Part shown: in pieces, positions 9,611 to 19,624 of the stretch | Position numbering within the stretch: the first letter of the stretch is position 1 | Layout of the letters: the number at the start of each line of letters is the position of its first letter | Assembly (NCBI GenBank): GCA_022925895.1 | Contig: JAKSYS010000442.1 | Location: 1-52,299 of the forward strand | Source: Fragilaria crotonensis | Lineage: Eukaryota > Bacillariophyta > Fragilariophyceae > Fragilariales > Fragilariaceae | Length of the DNA: 52,299 nucleotides | Reading direction: 5' to 3' | The notes under the pieces: model-generated | Seen by the model: only the letters and a program-made list of their open reading frames with translations | The model's database searches: none | Told to the model about the DNA's origin: nothing | Position numbers and translations under genes: made by a program

Positions 9611-10616
9611 GATGGGAGATTTCAGGAACCGGATCCTCAAGGAGTGCTTATGGATGCATCCATCCATCATGTAGGTAATGTGATATGTGATAAACGCTAA
9701 GGCATACTAGTATTCATTTTCGACAAAGTGATCTTCTCTTCAGTGCATTTGCGCTAGTGTGTGTGTTAATATGGGATCAATATGGTACTAGTCAGGGATA
9801 TTGTTAGTACTACCGGTAGTACGAGTTTCTGTGCATACAGCAGAGATTGACGATGCATTTCTACATTGCTAGGAGTAATATCGTAACTGGGAGTGGCGTT
9901 TCTGCATAGCCTCAGCACATGAAATCGTCATCGGCATTTACCAGGAATAATGCGGTACACGCAGGTGGGAGAGGGGTGCATAGTGGTACATGATTTCGCT
10001 ATCCGGACTGCTATGATATCACCTGCGTTCTCCGAAGACAACAGCTCCGGTGACTTGAAAGGAGGGCTCATTGTTAACAGGCAAAGAAGAGAATAATGTC
10101 CTGGCAGTCTTTCATGAAAGCCATTGAGCCGATGAGCAAGTGAGCCCATGAGCCCATGAGCGTATGTCTGCCGTACAAGTACTGGCGAAGTATGAATAAG
10201 CACGCACACGATGAGACAAGGCACGTGAGCATGTCCCAAGTCCCACGATGTGTGCATTGTGCATGGTTCAAACTTGGACGGTTTGCTACTTACTACGTGT
10301 ACGTGGTATTCATACATACCTGGTATGTACTACAACTGACTTGTGTATGAAATACGTCGTGGGAGCCCTACAGCTATATGTTTACACGAGTTTTTTGTAT
10401 CTAACGGTAGTATCTACCGGTGTAACGGTAGACCAGGATCCGATGCTATAGGACATGTATAGTGCTTTCATGTCCCTCGCCTTGCTGCACCAACACCCTC
10501 ACGGAGTGGATGTAGGAACTGAGCTATCGTCATCAAAACCCGATGCCATGCATTCGGAGCTATATAGGCGCATTCTCACCTTTGATGCTTTCGGTAGTGT
10601 CTGGTGAGCGGTTGAC
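9584..10616. other. Intergenic, no gene recognised
   Basis: Short open frames only. There is a tandem GAGCCCATGA-like repeat near 10130-10160 and a few GTAC-core palindromes near 10310-10330. Nothing else can be assigned. Confidence 0.5.
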
Positions 10617-11681
10617 ATGTTCATGATGCGCCAAGCAGCTGCCGCTCGCCATTCGAATACTGCTATTGCAGTCTGGAGACCTTCCCAACGATTCTTGAGT
10701 GCTAGTATCGAGCATGAATTCGGTGAGGAACCTATAAGCAAAACGACACAATCTACCACCGTCCATTCCTCTCTCTCCTACGGTCCGATTGACTATGCTC
10801 GGGGCTGGGCATGGCAGCAAACACTGTTGCATCAGCGACTCTTGCGTCGTGCAAAACTACTTCAACAGCCACAAGAAAGCGTTGATGATGATCTACAGGA
10901 CGACACAATACTTTTGTTCGAACACCTGCCTGTCTATACGTTGGGACGTGGTGCCGATGAATCTCACATAACAGTCGAAATTCCGGACCGTGATCGTCTT
11001 TCACGGACCTGTCGGCGACAGCGGGGCTCAGGGTCGGCGCGACTATCCATGGACAAGAGTCCGTTATCCTCGACGACCATGACGACTGCCGACTCGGTCC
11101 AACATCTGTCGGAGATGGCAACGCCCGTTATAGCACCAAATGGAGTACCAATCTATCGCATTGATCGAGGTGGTGAAGTAACATTCCATGGTCCTGGACA
11201 ATTAGTCGTTTATCCCTTGCTGGATCTGAAACGCTGTCCCATGCAGCAGGATCTGCATTGGTATCTACGTCAAATCGAACAAGTGATCATCGATACACTG
11301 CACGACGACTATGACATTCCAACCACACGCGATTCTGACCATACCGGAGTTTGGTATCAATCGCCAAACCACAGGAACAACAAGGGTGACAATGGTCGTT
11401 TTGCCAAGGTTGCTGCCGTGGGAGTGTCGGCATCAAGATGGATCACCACGCACGGCTTTGCACTCAATGTTCGACCAACATTGCAGTATTTCGATGCATC
11501 CTACATTGTTCCCTGCGGAATCCATGACAAAGACGTGACAAGTATGGAACAAATCTGGAGAGAAGAAGGTAGGGAAACCGAACTTCCGACAGTCGACCAA
11601 GTGGCCGCGAGTGTCTTGAACAAAATGGAATCTGTTTTTGGAATAACGGTAGAGAAGAATGCAATCATTAAAATACATTAG
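10617..11681 (+). CDS. Octanoyl-[acyl-carrier protein]:protein N-octanoyltransferase (LipB/LIPT2 family)
   Basis: This enzyme moves octanoate from acyl carrier protein to lipoyl-domain lysines, the first step of lipoate synthesis for organellar 2-oxoacid dehydrogenases and glycine cleavage. The 354 codons are intact. Family blocks in order are LLFEHLPVYTLGRGA, YRIDRGGEVTFHGPGQLVVYP, LLDLKRC, TGVWY, KVAAVGVSASRWITTHG with the conserved Lys, and IVPCGI with the catalytic Cys. The first 35 or so residues (MFMMRQAAAARHSN, rich in Ala and Arg) look like an organelle-targeting peptide, probably mitochondrial. A Ser/Thr/Arg-rich insert of about 45 residues separates the LGRGA and RGGE blocks, as often seen in algal versions. 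The next gene on the same strand starts 760 bp away. The chemistry is confident; the compartment is inferred. Confidence 0.92.
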   Translation: MFMMRQAAAARHSNTAIAVWRPSQRFLSASIEHEFGEEPISKTTQSTTVHSSLSYGPIDYARGWAWQQTLLHQRLLRRAKLLQQPQESVDDDLQDDTILLFEHLPVYTLGRGADESHITVEIPDRDRLSRTCRRQRGSGSARLSMDKSPLSSTTMTTADSVQHLSEMATPVIAPNGVPIYRIDRGGEVTFHGPGQLVVYPLLDLKRCPMQQDLHWYLRQIEQVIIDTLHDDYDIPTTRDSDHTGVWYQSPNHRNNKGDNGRFAKVAAVGVSASRWITTHGFALNVRPTLQYFDASYIVPCGIHDKDVTSMEQIWREEGRETELPTVDQVAASVLNKMESVFGITVEKNAIIKIH

Positions 11682-12441
11682 CGTAAAAAAATGGCTACCA
11701 TTATCAATGATGGTCGCCCGAGGAGGATTGGAACCATTTGACCTCGACGATCCAGCCGCCGGATCGTTGAGTACCGTCACACACAGTCTCAGGCGATTGC
11801 GCTGTAGGGTACAACCTGGTACCTGGTAGTCTTTGTCCTGCGCTCCGAGAATTGTGCCTGATCATAGTCCTTTACGAGTTACGAGTAGTCCAGCCCTCCA
11901 GCCCAAGTGTCAAATGGACATGGACGTCATATGCCCCTCTACTCTAACGAGTGCCAGGCAGGACGCCAGACGCCAGTAGTCCTTCTGGCAGTGTCTTCTT
12001 ACGGCATTTCTTCCTTCGCACCGTTGTTGTCGCGGCGGAATTTTGTAAAGATATGAAATTCCAATGTAATCAAGAATGAATATGTACATTATATTACACA
12101 TGTAAAGGAATCATATTTCTCGATTAGACCAGTAATATATCAAAAACGTCTTCCAGAATGTGAATAGGAAAACGAAATTCACAAAGGCATTACGAATATT
12201 TCTAACCATAAAACAGACATTGCTGTGTGTGATTCAAGGGTTTCGCGTTGTCGAACAGGGATAATCTGCAACCGCACGACCCTGCGGCATCCCGTCATTT
12301 CCAACCTTCTCAAGGGTATCGATTGAATACCAATTCATCCCGTCAATTTTTGAATTCGATCTCGCCCAGGCTTGTGGGTTTTGCATCGCGGCGTGTCGAA
12401 CAGTCACAACTTTGCAGGGAGCTGCTCGCACGGCAAGCACA
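11682..12441. other. Intergenic with a strong hairpin
   Basis: ACGATCC-AGCCGCC-GGATCGT near 11740-11765 forms a perfect 7-bp stem with a 7-nt loop shortly after the lipB-type gene. It could act in 3' end formation, but this is only a guess. The rest, which becomes AT-rich after 12030, shows no gene. Confidence 0.4.
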
Positions 12442-15400
12442 ATGACCCTCATGTTCCGATTCCAGTCGATCATACTTCTCTTGATTGATGGCATCGTTGC
12501 AAACCGATTATTTCTCATGGCCGATGCGGCACCGTCAATGCAATATTGTACTAAAATACTGGTCTCCGCCGATTCGAACGGAGACGGAAGATTAAGTCGA
12601 AACGAATATGGGGACGCTCTACGAACTTTTTTGAGACGCGACATAATATCGGACGTGTTCGATGATGCTTCTGACGACGGGGTTTCGCAGAGACTGCAAC
12701 TTATCTTCGACGACTTTCGCGGTCCAGATGATTCTCTTGATATAGTGGGGGCGCTCTCATTGGATTGGACATGTCGAGCGATTGTCAAAGCGTTTGACAA
12801 ACCCATTGTGACGGGGAGGACTTCGAGCAGCGTTGTAACTCAGCAGGATGAAGAACGCGGAATTTCTCTAGAGTATTGTTTCGTGGCAATGACTATCAAT
12901 GACAGCGAAGGAGATGGATATTTGGACTCGACGGAGTATCTACGCTTTGCTAAACTTTTGGCATTAGAGGACTTGGATTGCGCAACAAAATTCGAAGATC
13001 TTCCACAACAGCTCCAGGATAGTTTCGATGCCAGAAGTTCAAATGAGCTTGTTTCAATCGTTGGGCAAAGCCAACCGACGTTGCATCGAATGAGCAGGTA
13101 CAATTTCTGACGAACTGGTGTATTGAAACAATCTCCCTGGTTGGAGAAGCAAGCGGACTTTGTGGTGTACCGACCTTGGCACCAAACACTGAGTTGCTAC
13201 CGGTTGCCTCGAGTGTCCTGGAGTGCTTTTACAGTTACGCCCAGGCAAACGAGAACGAGGACGCTTGGCTTAGCCGTCTGGAATACATCATTTTTGTGCA
13301 GAGGCTATCCGGTAACGACACTTCGCTTGCCAACCTAAGTTTCAATGAGCTGCCCTATGTTTTACAGAATAATTTTAATGATCTTGCGGTGGATGATGCT
13401 GAGATTGACATCTCAGGTTCAGAGGCAGGATCAACGCCGACTACGGAAGAGCTTGAATATCTGACGCGAGTTTGTTATAACACCACCACCGCAATACAAT
13501 TGGCTTTGTCACCGGTTTCTACCATGCCAATACCGGCCCCGACTGCGATTCCCACAATAGAGACATCAACGCCGTCAATTCAGCCCACATCAGAAAGTCC
13601 AAGTAGAATAAGTCTACCAACAGAAAGTCCCTCTTTCAACACAGACGGCCCAACAGAGCATGCTGAAGTTGAGACCCTTGAACCAACTGAGGCTCCCAGT
13701 GACACAACCCCTCGACCCACAATCACGCCGAGTACAATGTCCTTCGACCCAAGCGGGTCAACTCAGTCTCCACCCGCAAGTGCTCCAAATATAATATCTT
13801 TGGAACCTAGCGGATCGGCTCAGGCTCCAACCAACGCATCCCCTCAACCCACAAAATCTCCGAGTACAATATCCTTGAAACCCAGTCGGTTAAGTGCGAC
13901 CCCTTCTTTGTCAAACACCACCCCATCACTGTCTCCTACTGGATCGACAGGCGTATTCGAAGTGAGAAGCACATTTATTATCTCCAACATAGTCGGAATA
14001 TCAGCAAACGACCTGAGTCCAGTGGCGGAGGAACGATTACGGCTAGACGCCAGCTACAGCCGGCTAGTACAACTAGTAACAGATAAGGAGTTCGGAGTCG
14101 AAGAATCGCGTCGACAAGCTCGACTCCTAAGAAGACGACTGCTGGTTCAATACATCTCGCAAAGTGCCCAAACCGTGAATCTTACTGATGTTACATGCCC
14201 GCTTGCAACTGCGAACGACACGTTGTGTCAGACTGTTGAGGCATCATTCAACATCAACGCTACAAGTGATGAGAACCTTGTGACAGTTTTGGCTGACGCC
14301 AAAGCTGCTGTGGACGCCGGGATTCAAGAGGGACAACTGCAGTCATTGTTGGATGAGCTGAATACGCCCCTCCGCATTGTGGTACCGTCAAATTCTGGAA
14401 ATGAGACAATGTTCACGATATCTGCCTCCTTTGTCATCGCAAACCGCATGGGCTTCAGTGCTGTTGCATTCTCGGAAGGATCAAAAGGGTATACTGATAT
14501 CAGGGCTGCTTTTGGTAACCTTTGTTCTTACGCCGTCCAGGTCAACGGGACTGGAGCTCAGTACGTCGCCAACAGTTATCGAATTTTGGACGTCTGCGAC
14601 ATAAAATGTCCCAAATCACCCGCAGGCGTCTTTTGTCAATCCGTATTTGCAACGAGCCAAGTCGAAATTGAGGCGACTAATCCAGAATATATGGCCAATT
14701 CCATCACATCTGCTGTGGAACATGAGATCGAGATTGGCACGCTACAGACTCAGTTGGATTTCATCAATCCATGGTCGTCATACAGCATTGAGGAAGGATA
14801 TGTTCCCACTTGTCCTGAAACCACTCCAACAGTAAGCCCCATGAACGAGACCAGTCAGAAGGAAAGTCCAGCAAGTGACGGGAGTGGCTCCAATTCCACC
14901 AACTTGACCTCAAACGTCGCCATTGGGGTGGGAGTTACTGTTGGTGTATGTATTCTTCTCGTTTTCTGTTATCTTGCAAGACCAAGACAACCGGCGAAGC
15001 CTTTAACAACCTTCACACGCGGTGATTACATTGATGAATTCGGCACCACCGGACCAGGAAGGGCAAACAATGCACAAGATAACCTGGACGATGATGATGG
15101 ATACTACGAAGAGGAATATCGATACGCACCAGTTCAAACCCGTATCCCGATATCACCCTACAAAGTCGAGGATCAACGCTTTTCGCAAGTATTTGGTCCT
15201 CCCAAGGTCTCACCCACGCCACTCCTAGGTCGCTCTTCTACCACTCCGCCAACGACGACGGGTTCTTCCGCATATGCATCCCATGGTTCGGAACAGGCTT
15301 TCCGACGAGGTGCAAATTCCTCTAGTGACAGCAACGCCTCAACTCCGCCTGCTTCCATGCCTCGCGTACCAATGGGCGCGCTTCGCGCGCCAATTGCAGA

Positions 15401-15593
15401 AGAGGAGGAGGATAGCGAATCGGACGATAGCAGCAGTGGTAGCAGTGGAAGTGGCAGCAGTGGAAGTGGTAGCAGTGATAGCAGTGACGATGATTCGGAC
15501 AGCAGTGGCTCCAGTTCCGACGGCAGCGACGGAAGTTCTTCTTCGTCTGACGACGACGACAGCGACTCGGGGTCCGAGTCCGACGAGGATTAG
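12442..15593 (+). CDS. EF-hand, Ser/Thr/Pro-rich single-pass membrane protein with acidic tail
   Basis: The ATG at 12442 is chosen because it opens a hydrophobic signal-like start (FRFQSIILLLIDGIV). Two EF-hand loops follow: D-S-N-G-D-G-R-L-S-R-N-E and D-S-E-G-D-G-Y-L-D-S-T-E; a third, NENEDAWLSRLEY, looks degenerate. Then come a Pro/Ser/Thr-rich stalk, two similar Cys-containing beta-rich modules (around 13960-14350 and 14390-14800), a transmembrane helix (VAIGVGVTVGVCILLVFCYLA) and a cytoplasmic tail ending in a Ser/Asp/Gly tract. The frame changes near 13075-13110: coding continues in the other frame as LTNWCIETISLVGEASG up to the long second frame. A one-base indel or a very small intron explains this. 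Likely a calcium-binding surface protein; function unknown. Confidence 0.7.
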
Positions 15594-15755
15594 TCCAGGT
15601 TGGAGGGTTTAAAGACATGATGATTTGGGGCGAGTGTTCTCGTGGTGTCATTGTGTCACCGACGAACAAAGTTGATCGAGAGGGGAAGTTAAACTTTTGT
15701 ACGTATCTAGTTGTTTCTAGTAGAGGCTTCCCTATGTAAATTCGTTCTGTTTCTA

Positions 15756-17166
15756 CTAGTAGCCACCATATGGATTCGCGCCAGTTGACTGCATTGTGTT
15801 GTATGGAGCAGAGGGCACACCGAACTGGCTGAATGGATCCGCAGCAGCGCCATTGTTGGTAGTGCTGTTGCTTTCAAACGGATTGGCAGCCGGGTATGCA
15901 TCATTATTATTAAAACCCGATAATGGGCTATTTGGTGGTTGTTGCACTCCACCAAATGCATTTGATTGTGTTTGTGCATCGTAACCGCTGTAGTTGTTAC
16001 TGTAGTTGGCAACAGGCTGCATCGATGGTTGTCCAACCCCAAAGGGATTCGCAGCATCAGTTGCCTGTTGTGGCGGCGCTATAGGAGTAGTGATTGGTAG
16101 ATGTCTGCACGGTTGGCGAGCCTCCAAATAGATCGGATGCGTCATTCGCAGAGGTCGGAGGAGGACCGTAAGTATTGGCCATGGTCATTTGACCTCCAAA
16201 TAGGTTCGATGCGTCATTCGCAGTGGTCGGAGGAGGACCATAGCTGTTGGCCATTGTCATTTGACCTCCAAATGGGTTGGACGAGTCATTCGTAGTTGTC
16301 GGAGGAGGACCGTAGCCATTGGCGACGGTCATTTGTCCTCCATATGGGTTGGATGCGTCATGCACAGTGGTCGGAGACGTACTGTAGGTATTGGTCGTTG
16401 TCATTAGTCCACCAAATAGGTTAGCCGTATCAGATGTTGGTGCACCACTTCCATAAGTCTGAGCAACTTGCATCTGACCTCCAAATGCATAGGAGGCATC
16501 AGTCTGAGGTTGGCTGAACATGTTGTAGTTGTTGTATGTCGACTGTTCCGTTGGGACAAGCAAATCGGTCGAAGGGGCGGGGGTAGACGCAACGGGATTG
16601 AAGTCCAGCAAAGGTCTGGGTAGAGTTTGTCACTGGGGATCCACTGGGGTAGGCATTGTCGAAACATCGACCGGAGCCCGGGACTGCTGTTGCACACCAG
16701 AGTACATGTGGCCCTTGGGTTCCGACGCAGGCAAAGCTTTTCGCTTCCTACAGGGATGGTTAGGGTACAAAAGATCGAGGATCGAGTTACCTTGAGTCGA
16801 TGGCGGAACATGAGCACTTCCTTCCCTAGGGCAGTCGGAAAGAAGAATTCCATCAATCAACAACTCGAAGCACTTGTAATCGTACGATTCTCCCTTTGGT
16901 CTAGTGCGTGTTCCAATTAACTGAAAGTTCGATCCATCGTGCTGGAATTTAGTATCGATGAGGCTTGCACCACTATTCCTGGTGAAGACTTCTTCGATTC
17001 CATTGACAAAGATGCTTTGCTTTCCTGAGGTGAAAGACCAAACGAGGAGGAGATCGTATTCCTTGCCGTTGATCGAGAAGCGCATGGCGACTTCCCTCTT
17101 GCTTTCAGGGTTCATCTTGCCGACATCGCGTTCGGAGTAGTCAATCTGATTAATGACAGTCGCCAT
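15756..17166 (-). CDS. FAIM-like domain protein with Asn/Pro/Gly-rich NPF-repeat tail
   Basis: The ATG at 17166 starts MATVINQIDYSERD. Residues about 20-115 resemble the FAIM (Fas apoptotic inhibitory molecule) beta-sandwich: LVWSFTSGKQSIFVNG near the start and CFELLIDG near the end. The rest is low-complexity with F-G-G and N-P-F motifs, including a 72-bp tandem repeat. In this sequence an in-frame TGA (16630-16632) follows TPVDPQ, yet the same frame continues in the same style. A one-base shift near 16060-16100 then moves coding to the last frame (NPFGVGQPSMQPV) and the stop at 15756. I read one gene with two breaks, or an undetected intron. NPF motifs often bind EH domains, so a link to endocytosis is possible but unproven. 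Confidence 0.6.
16120..16359 (-). repeat. 72-bp coding tandem repeat (24 aa)
   Basis: About 3.3 units encode D-A-S-N-(P/L)-(F/Y)-G-G-Q-M-T-M-A-N-x-Y-G-P-P-P followed by T-x-x-N. Two more diverged units lie upstream in the gene (to about 16500). The repeat is in phase with the reading frame, so copy-number change would not break the protein. Confidence 0.8.
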
Positions 17167-18328
17167 GATACTGATTGTGATTTTGATGATGCACTCGGAG
17201 CGCAGTGATTTGTGGTGAGGATCAAGGAGTGCTCGGAGTAGAAGCTCAAGGTTTGTGGATGTGACCACGTAGTTGTATACAATCTGATTGATTTGTGATC
17301 AATCGTACGTCGTTTGTAACAATTGCTGCACTACTTGCCCCTTGCATGCATACCAAGTGCCAAGTTGTGCAACAAATTGACGTTGGAGGAATTTCGTGAG
17401 ATCGTGTTTCGTCCACGACGAATGGCGTCGCTATAGTACTGCTGTGCGCTTCGGTGTGCGTCGTACATTGTCGCATAGGTATTTACGTCCTGATATGCAC
17501 AATGCTCTCTTTCGATGGAGGCGGAGAACCAACACTGGATGGTGGGGAAGTAATATATGTGTATGTGTGTCACTCATCTATTTCGCGCCGCACATCTTGA
17601 CAAGAACCCATAGTTCGATCGTGGATTTGGCCAAAAATCTGAAATCTATCCGTTGGAAGCGCACAGGTGCGCCGGTGCTCCACCTACCACCTCCCTCCAC
17701 CACCTCGATCTTTTTTCCAAAGACTGTTGCATCCATTCACGAAGAAATGTTTATCTTCGCCATGCTGTGCGGGAGTATCACATGGAAGTCGGAACGGTAC
17801 TGTATGATATGCACGGTAGCAAAGTATGAACATATTCATACATCGGATCAATGCTGTGCATTGTACAGCATCTATGTCATATGACATATGACATATATAT
17901 ATTGCGTATATAATTAGTACGACAGTACCCCATACTCTAGTACCACGGTTTAGTTGGAGTACACTTGCAGAGAACACCCGAGCATCAAAGATGACAGTAC
18001 TCCAGTGTACCTGGTACGAAACATCAACAACAAAAAACAAGAAAACTAGTCCTCCTCTACTGGTACCAGTACCAGGTACTGTAGTAGAGTAGCCACAACG
18101 TGGAGTACAGATCCCATCATTGTCTGCATCACAGTACCAGGTAGTTCGGGGTGGCAGGTACAGTAGGGATACGACTCGGAGGGACCATAGGGACCCTGTC
18201 CCTACTCTAGTAGAGCGTAGCTGGCATGCGACTTCTGTAGTATTGGAAGTAGATTGGTACTCGGAGTACAATTGCACGATCTACCTGTAGGTTATAAACA
18301 CTATGCTACTGTACATCCCTTGTCTTTA
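17167..18328. other. Intergenic between two minus-strand genes; GTAC-palindrome rich
   Basis: No credible gene. 17940-18290 is dense in GTAC-core words (TACTGGTACCAGTACCAGGTACTG and similar). ATATGACATATGACATATATATAT at about 17878 is a short AT-rich repeat. Confidence 0.5.
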
Positions 18329-19624
18329 TCATAATAACTCCCTAGCCTCAAATTCATCGCCGTCCTCGACGACCTCCTCATCCATCGATTGAGCACTGCT
18401 GTCAACGTCGGAATCGCCGTCGTCAGATCCACCGGCCGTCAAACCCTGCCTCATATTCATTACTTCCCCCGGTGATGCACGCACAATCAAGCTACCGGCA
18501 TCAACGTGCGTCAACAAATCCATGTATTGTGTCACAAGCAAGACATCCATAACATGCGAAAAATCCTGATTCCATCCCGACGCAGCACTCTCCTTCATTC
18601 CCGCGGCAAGACATTTGCGTTGTTGTGCAGTTCCCATTCCATGCAAATACGCCACTTCCACACCCGCTTCCGCTCGTTTCACTCGAATCACCTTATCTGC
18701 TTCACCACGATGCACCATTGCCTCCTTCCTTCTCCGACATGCTTCCACTTCGTTCATGGCACGCACCACGGACGGCTGTGCGGGTCGTACATTGGTGCAG
18801 AGGGTTTGGACCACATGGTAGCCAAAGTCGTATTGGCTCAGGACGAGGCACAATCGCGTGTGCACCGCGTTTGCAATATCACCACGACGACCACCAAGGA
18901 CGTCATCCAGAGTCATGGCAGGAACTTGGGCGCGGACAACATCAAAGATATAGGATTGGATTTGGATGTGAGGGTAGGTCAATTGATAGTAGGCTAAGTA
19001 CGCCATTTCAGGTATCACCTTGTACTGGACCGAAACTTCAATGTGTACAAAGACATGGTCCTTTGTTTTCGTCTCACAGGCGACGTCAAGTTGTTGAATA
19101 CGAAGCGATATCCGCGATGCTATGGTTGAGTAGGGCCAGCACATCAGGTGCAAACCAGGGCCAAGAAGTAAATCAAATCTTCCGAAGTTCTCAGTTAGTC
19201 CAATCTCTTGAGTACGGACACATTGACAACATAGTCCTCCATGACTGAATAGTGGAATTGACAAATCCTTTGCTGGATTGTGATGGTTCAAAAGATTATG
19301 GTGAATATGGTGGATCAAAGAGTGACCTTGCGCGTCATCGAGGCTTGGAAATTCAGGAATTGGTTCTTGATTTTGCTGCTCGTGTTGAGTCTGTGGAATC
19401 CCAACCACCAAGGGGACTTCATAGTACAGGGATGGTGATACAACCAGATCACGCTCTGGACGATGGTATTGATTCTGGCGCCGTCGTCGTCGATTGTTCG
19501 TTTCCGAGTACCATTCGTCGCGAAACGCATCGGCACCGCTGTCCGCCACATTCTCCGAAAGCAATGGTTCACGCCCAAATTTCGAGGATTGCTTCCTTCT
19601 CATTCGAAGCGGTACCATCTCCAT
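18329..19624 (-). CDS. SPFH/band-7 domain protein, hypersensitive-induced-response (HIR) type
   Basis: The 431 codons are intact. After a charged N-terminal region of about 130 residues comes a Cys-rich anchor GGLCCQCV, a likely palmitoylation site. The SPFH domain follows: GRFDLLLGPGLHLMCWP, SLRIQQLDVACETKTKDHV and VSVQYKV are the blocks that define plant HIR and prohibitin-like proteins. A coiled-coil-like helix rich in Ala, Glu and Arg (MNEVEACRRRKEAMVHRGEADK) drives oligomerisation in the family. The C-terminus is acidic (Asp/Glu-rich). Such proteins form large oligomers that scaffold membrane microdomains. The long N-terminal extension is unusual, since plant HIRs start close to the Cys anchor. 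Its role in this organism is unknown. Confidence 0.88.
   Translation of the reverse strand: MEMVPLRMRRKQSSKFGREPLLSENVADSGADAFRDEWYSETNNRRRRRQNQYHRPERDLVVSPSLYYEVPLVVGIPQTQHEQQNQEPIPEFPSLDDAQGHSLIHHIHHNLLNHHNPAKDLSIPLFSHGGLCCQCVRTQEIGLTENFGRFDLLLGPGLHLMCWPYSTIASRISLRIQQLDVACETKTKDHVFVHIEVSVQYKVIPEMAYLAYYQLTYPHIQIQSYIFDVVRAQVPAMTLDDVLGGRRGDIANAVHTRLCLVLSQYDFGYHVVQTLCTNVRPAQPSVVRAMNEVEACRRRKEAMVHRGEADKVIRVKRAEAGVEVAYLHGMGTAQQRKCLAAGMKESAASGWNQDFSHVMDVLLVTQYMDLLTHVDAGSLIVRASPGEVMNMRQGLTAGGSDDGDSDVDSSAQSMDEEVVEDGDEFEARELL

Noticed and set aside
11700..11790. Possible minus-strand tRNA (GGTTCCAATCC and CGGGCGACCA-like end)
   Set aside because: No matching 5' acceptor strand, the apparent anticodon arm has a 7-bp stem and a loop without T33, and T-loop position 57 is a pyrimidine.
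16120..16359. Regular 72-bp repeats considered as a CRISPR array
   Set aside because: The units are contiguous, have no spacers, keep an open reading frame and sit in a eukaryotic gene.
17684..18277. 197-codon minus-strand open frame
   Set aside because: Passes through GTAC-palindrome DNA with no domain, signal or coding character.
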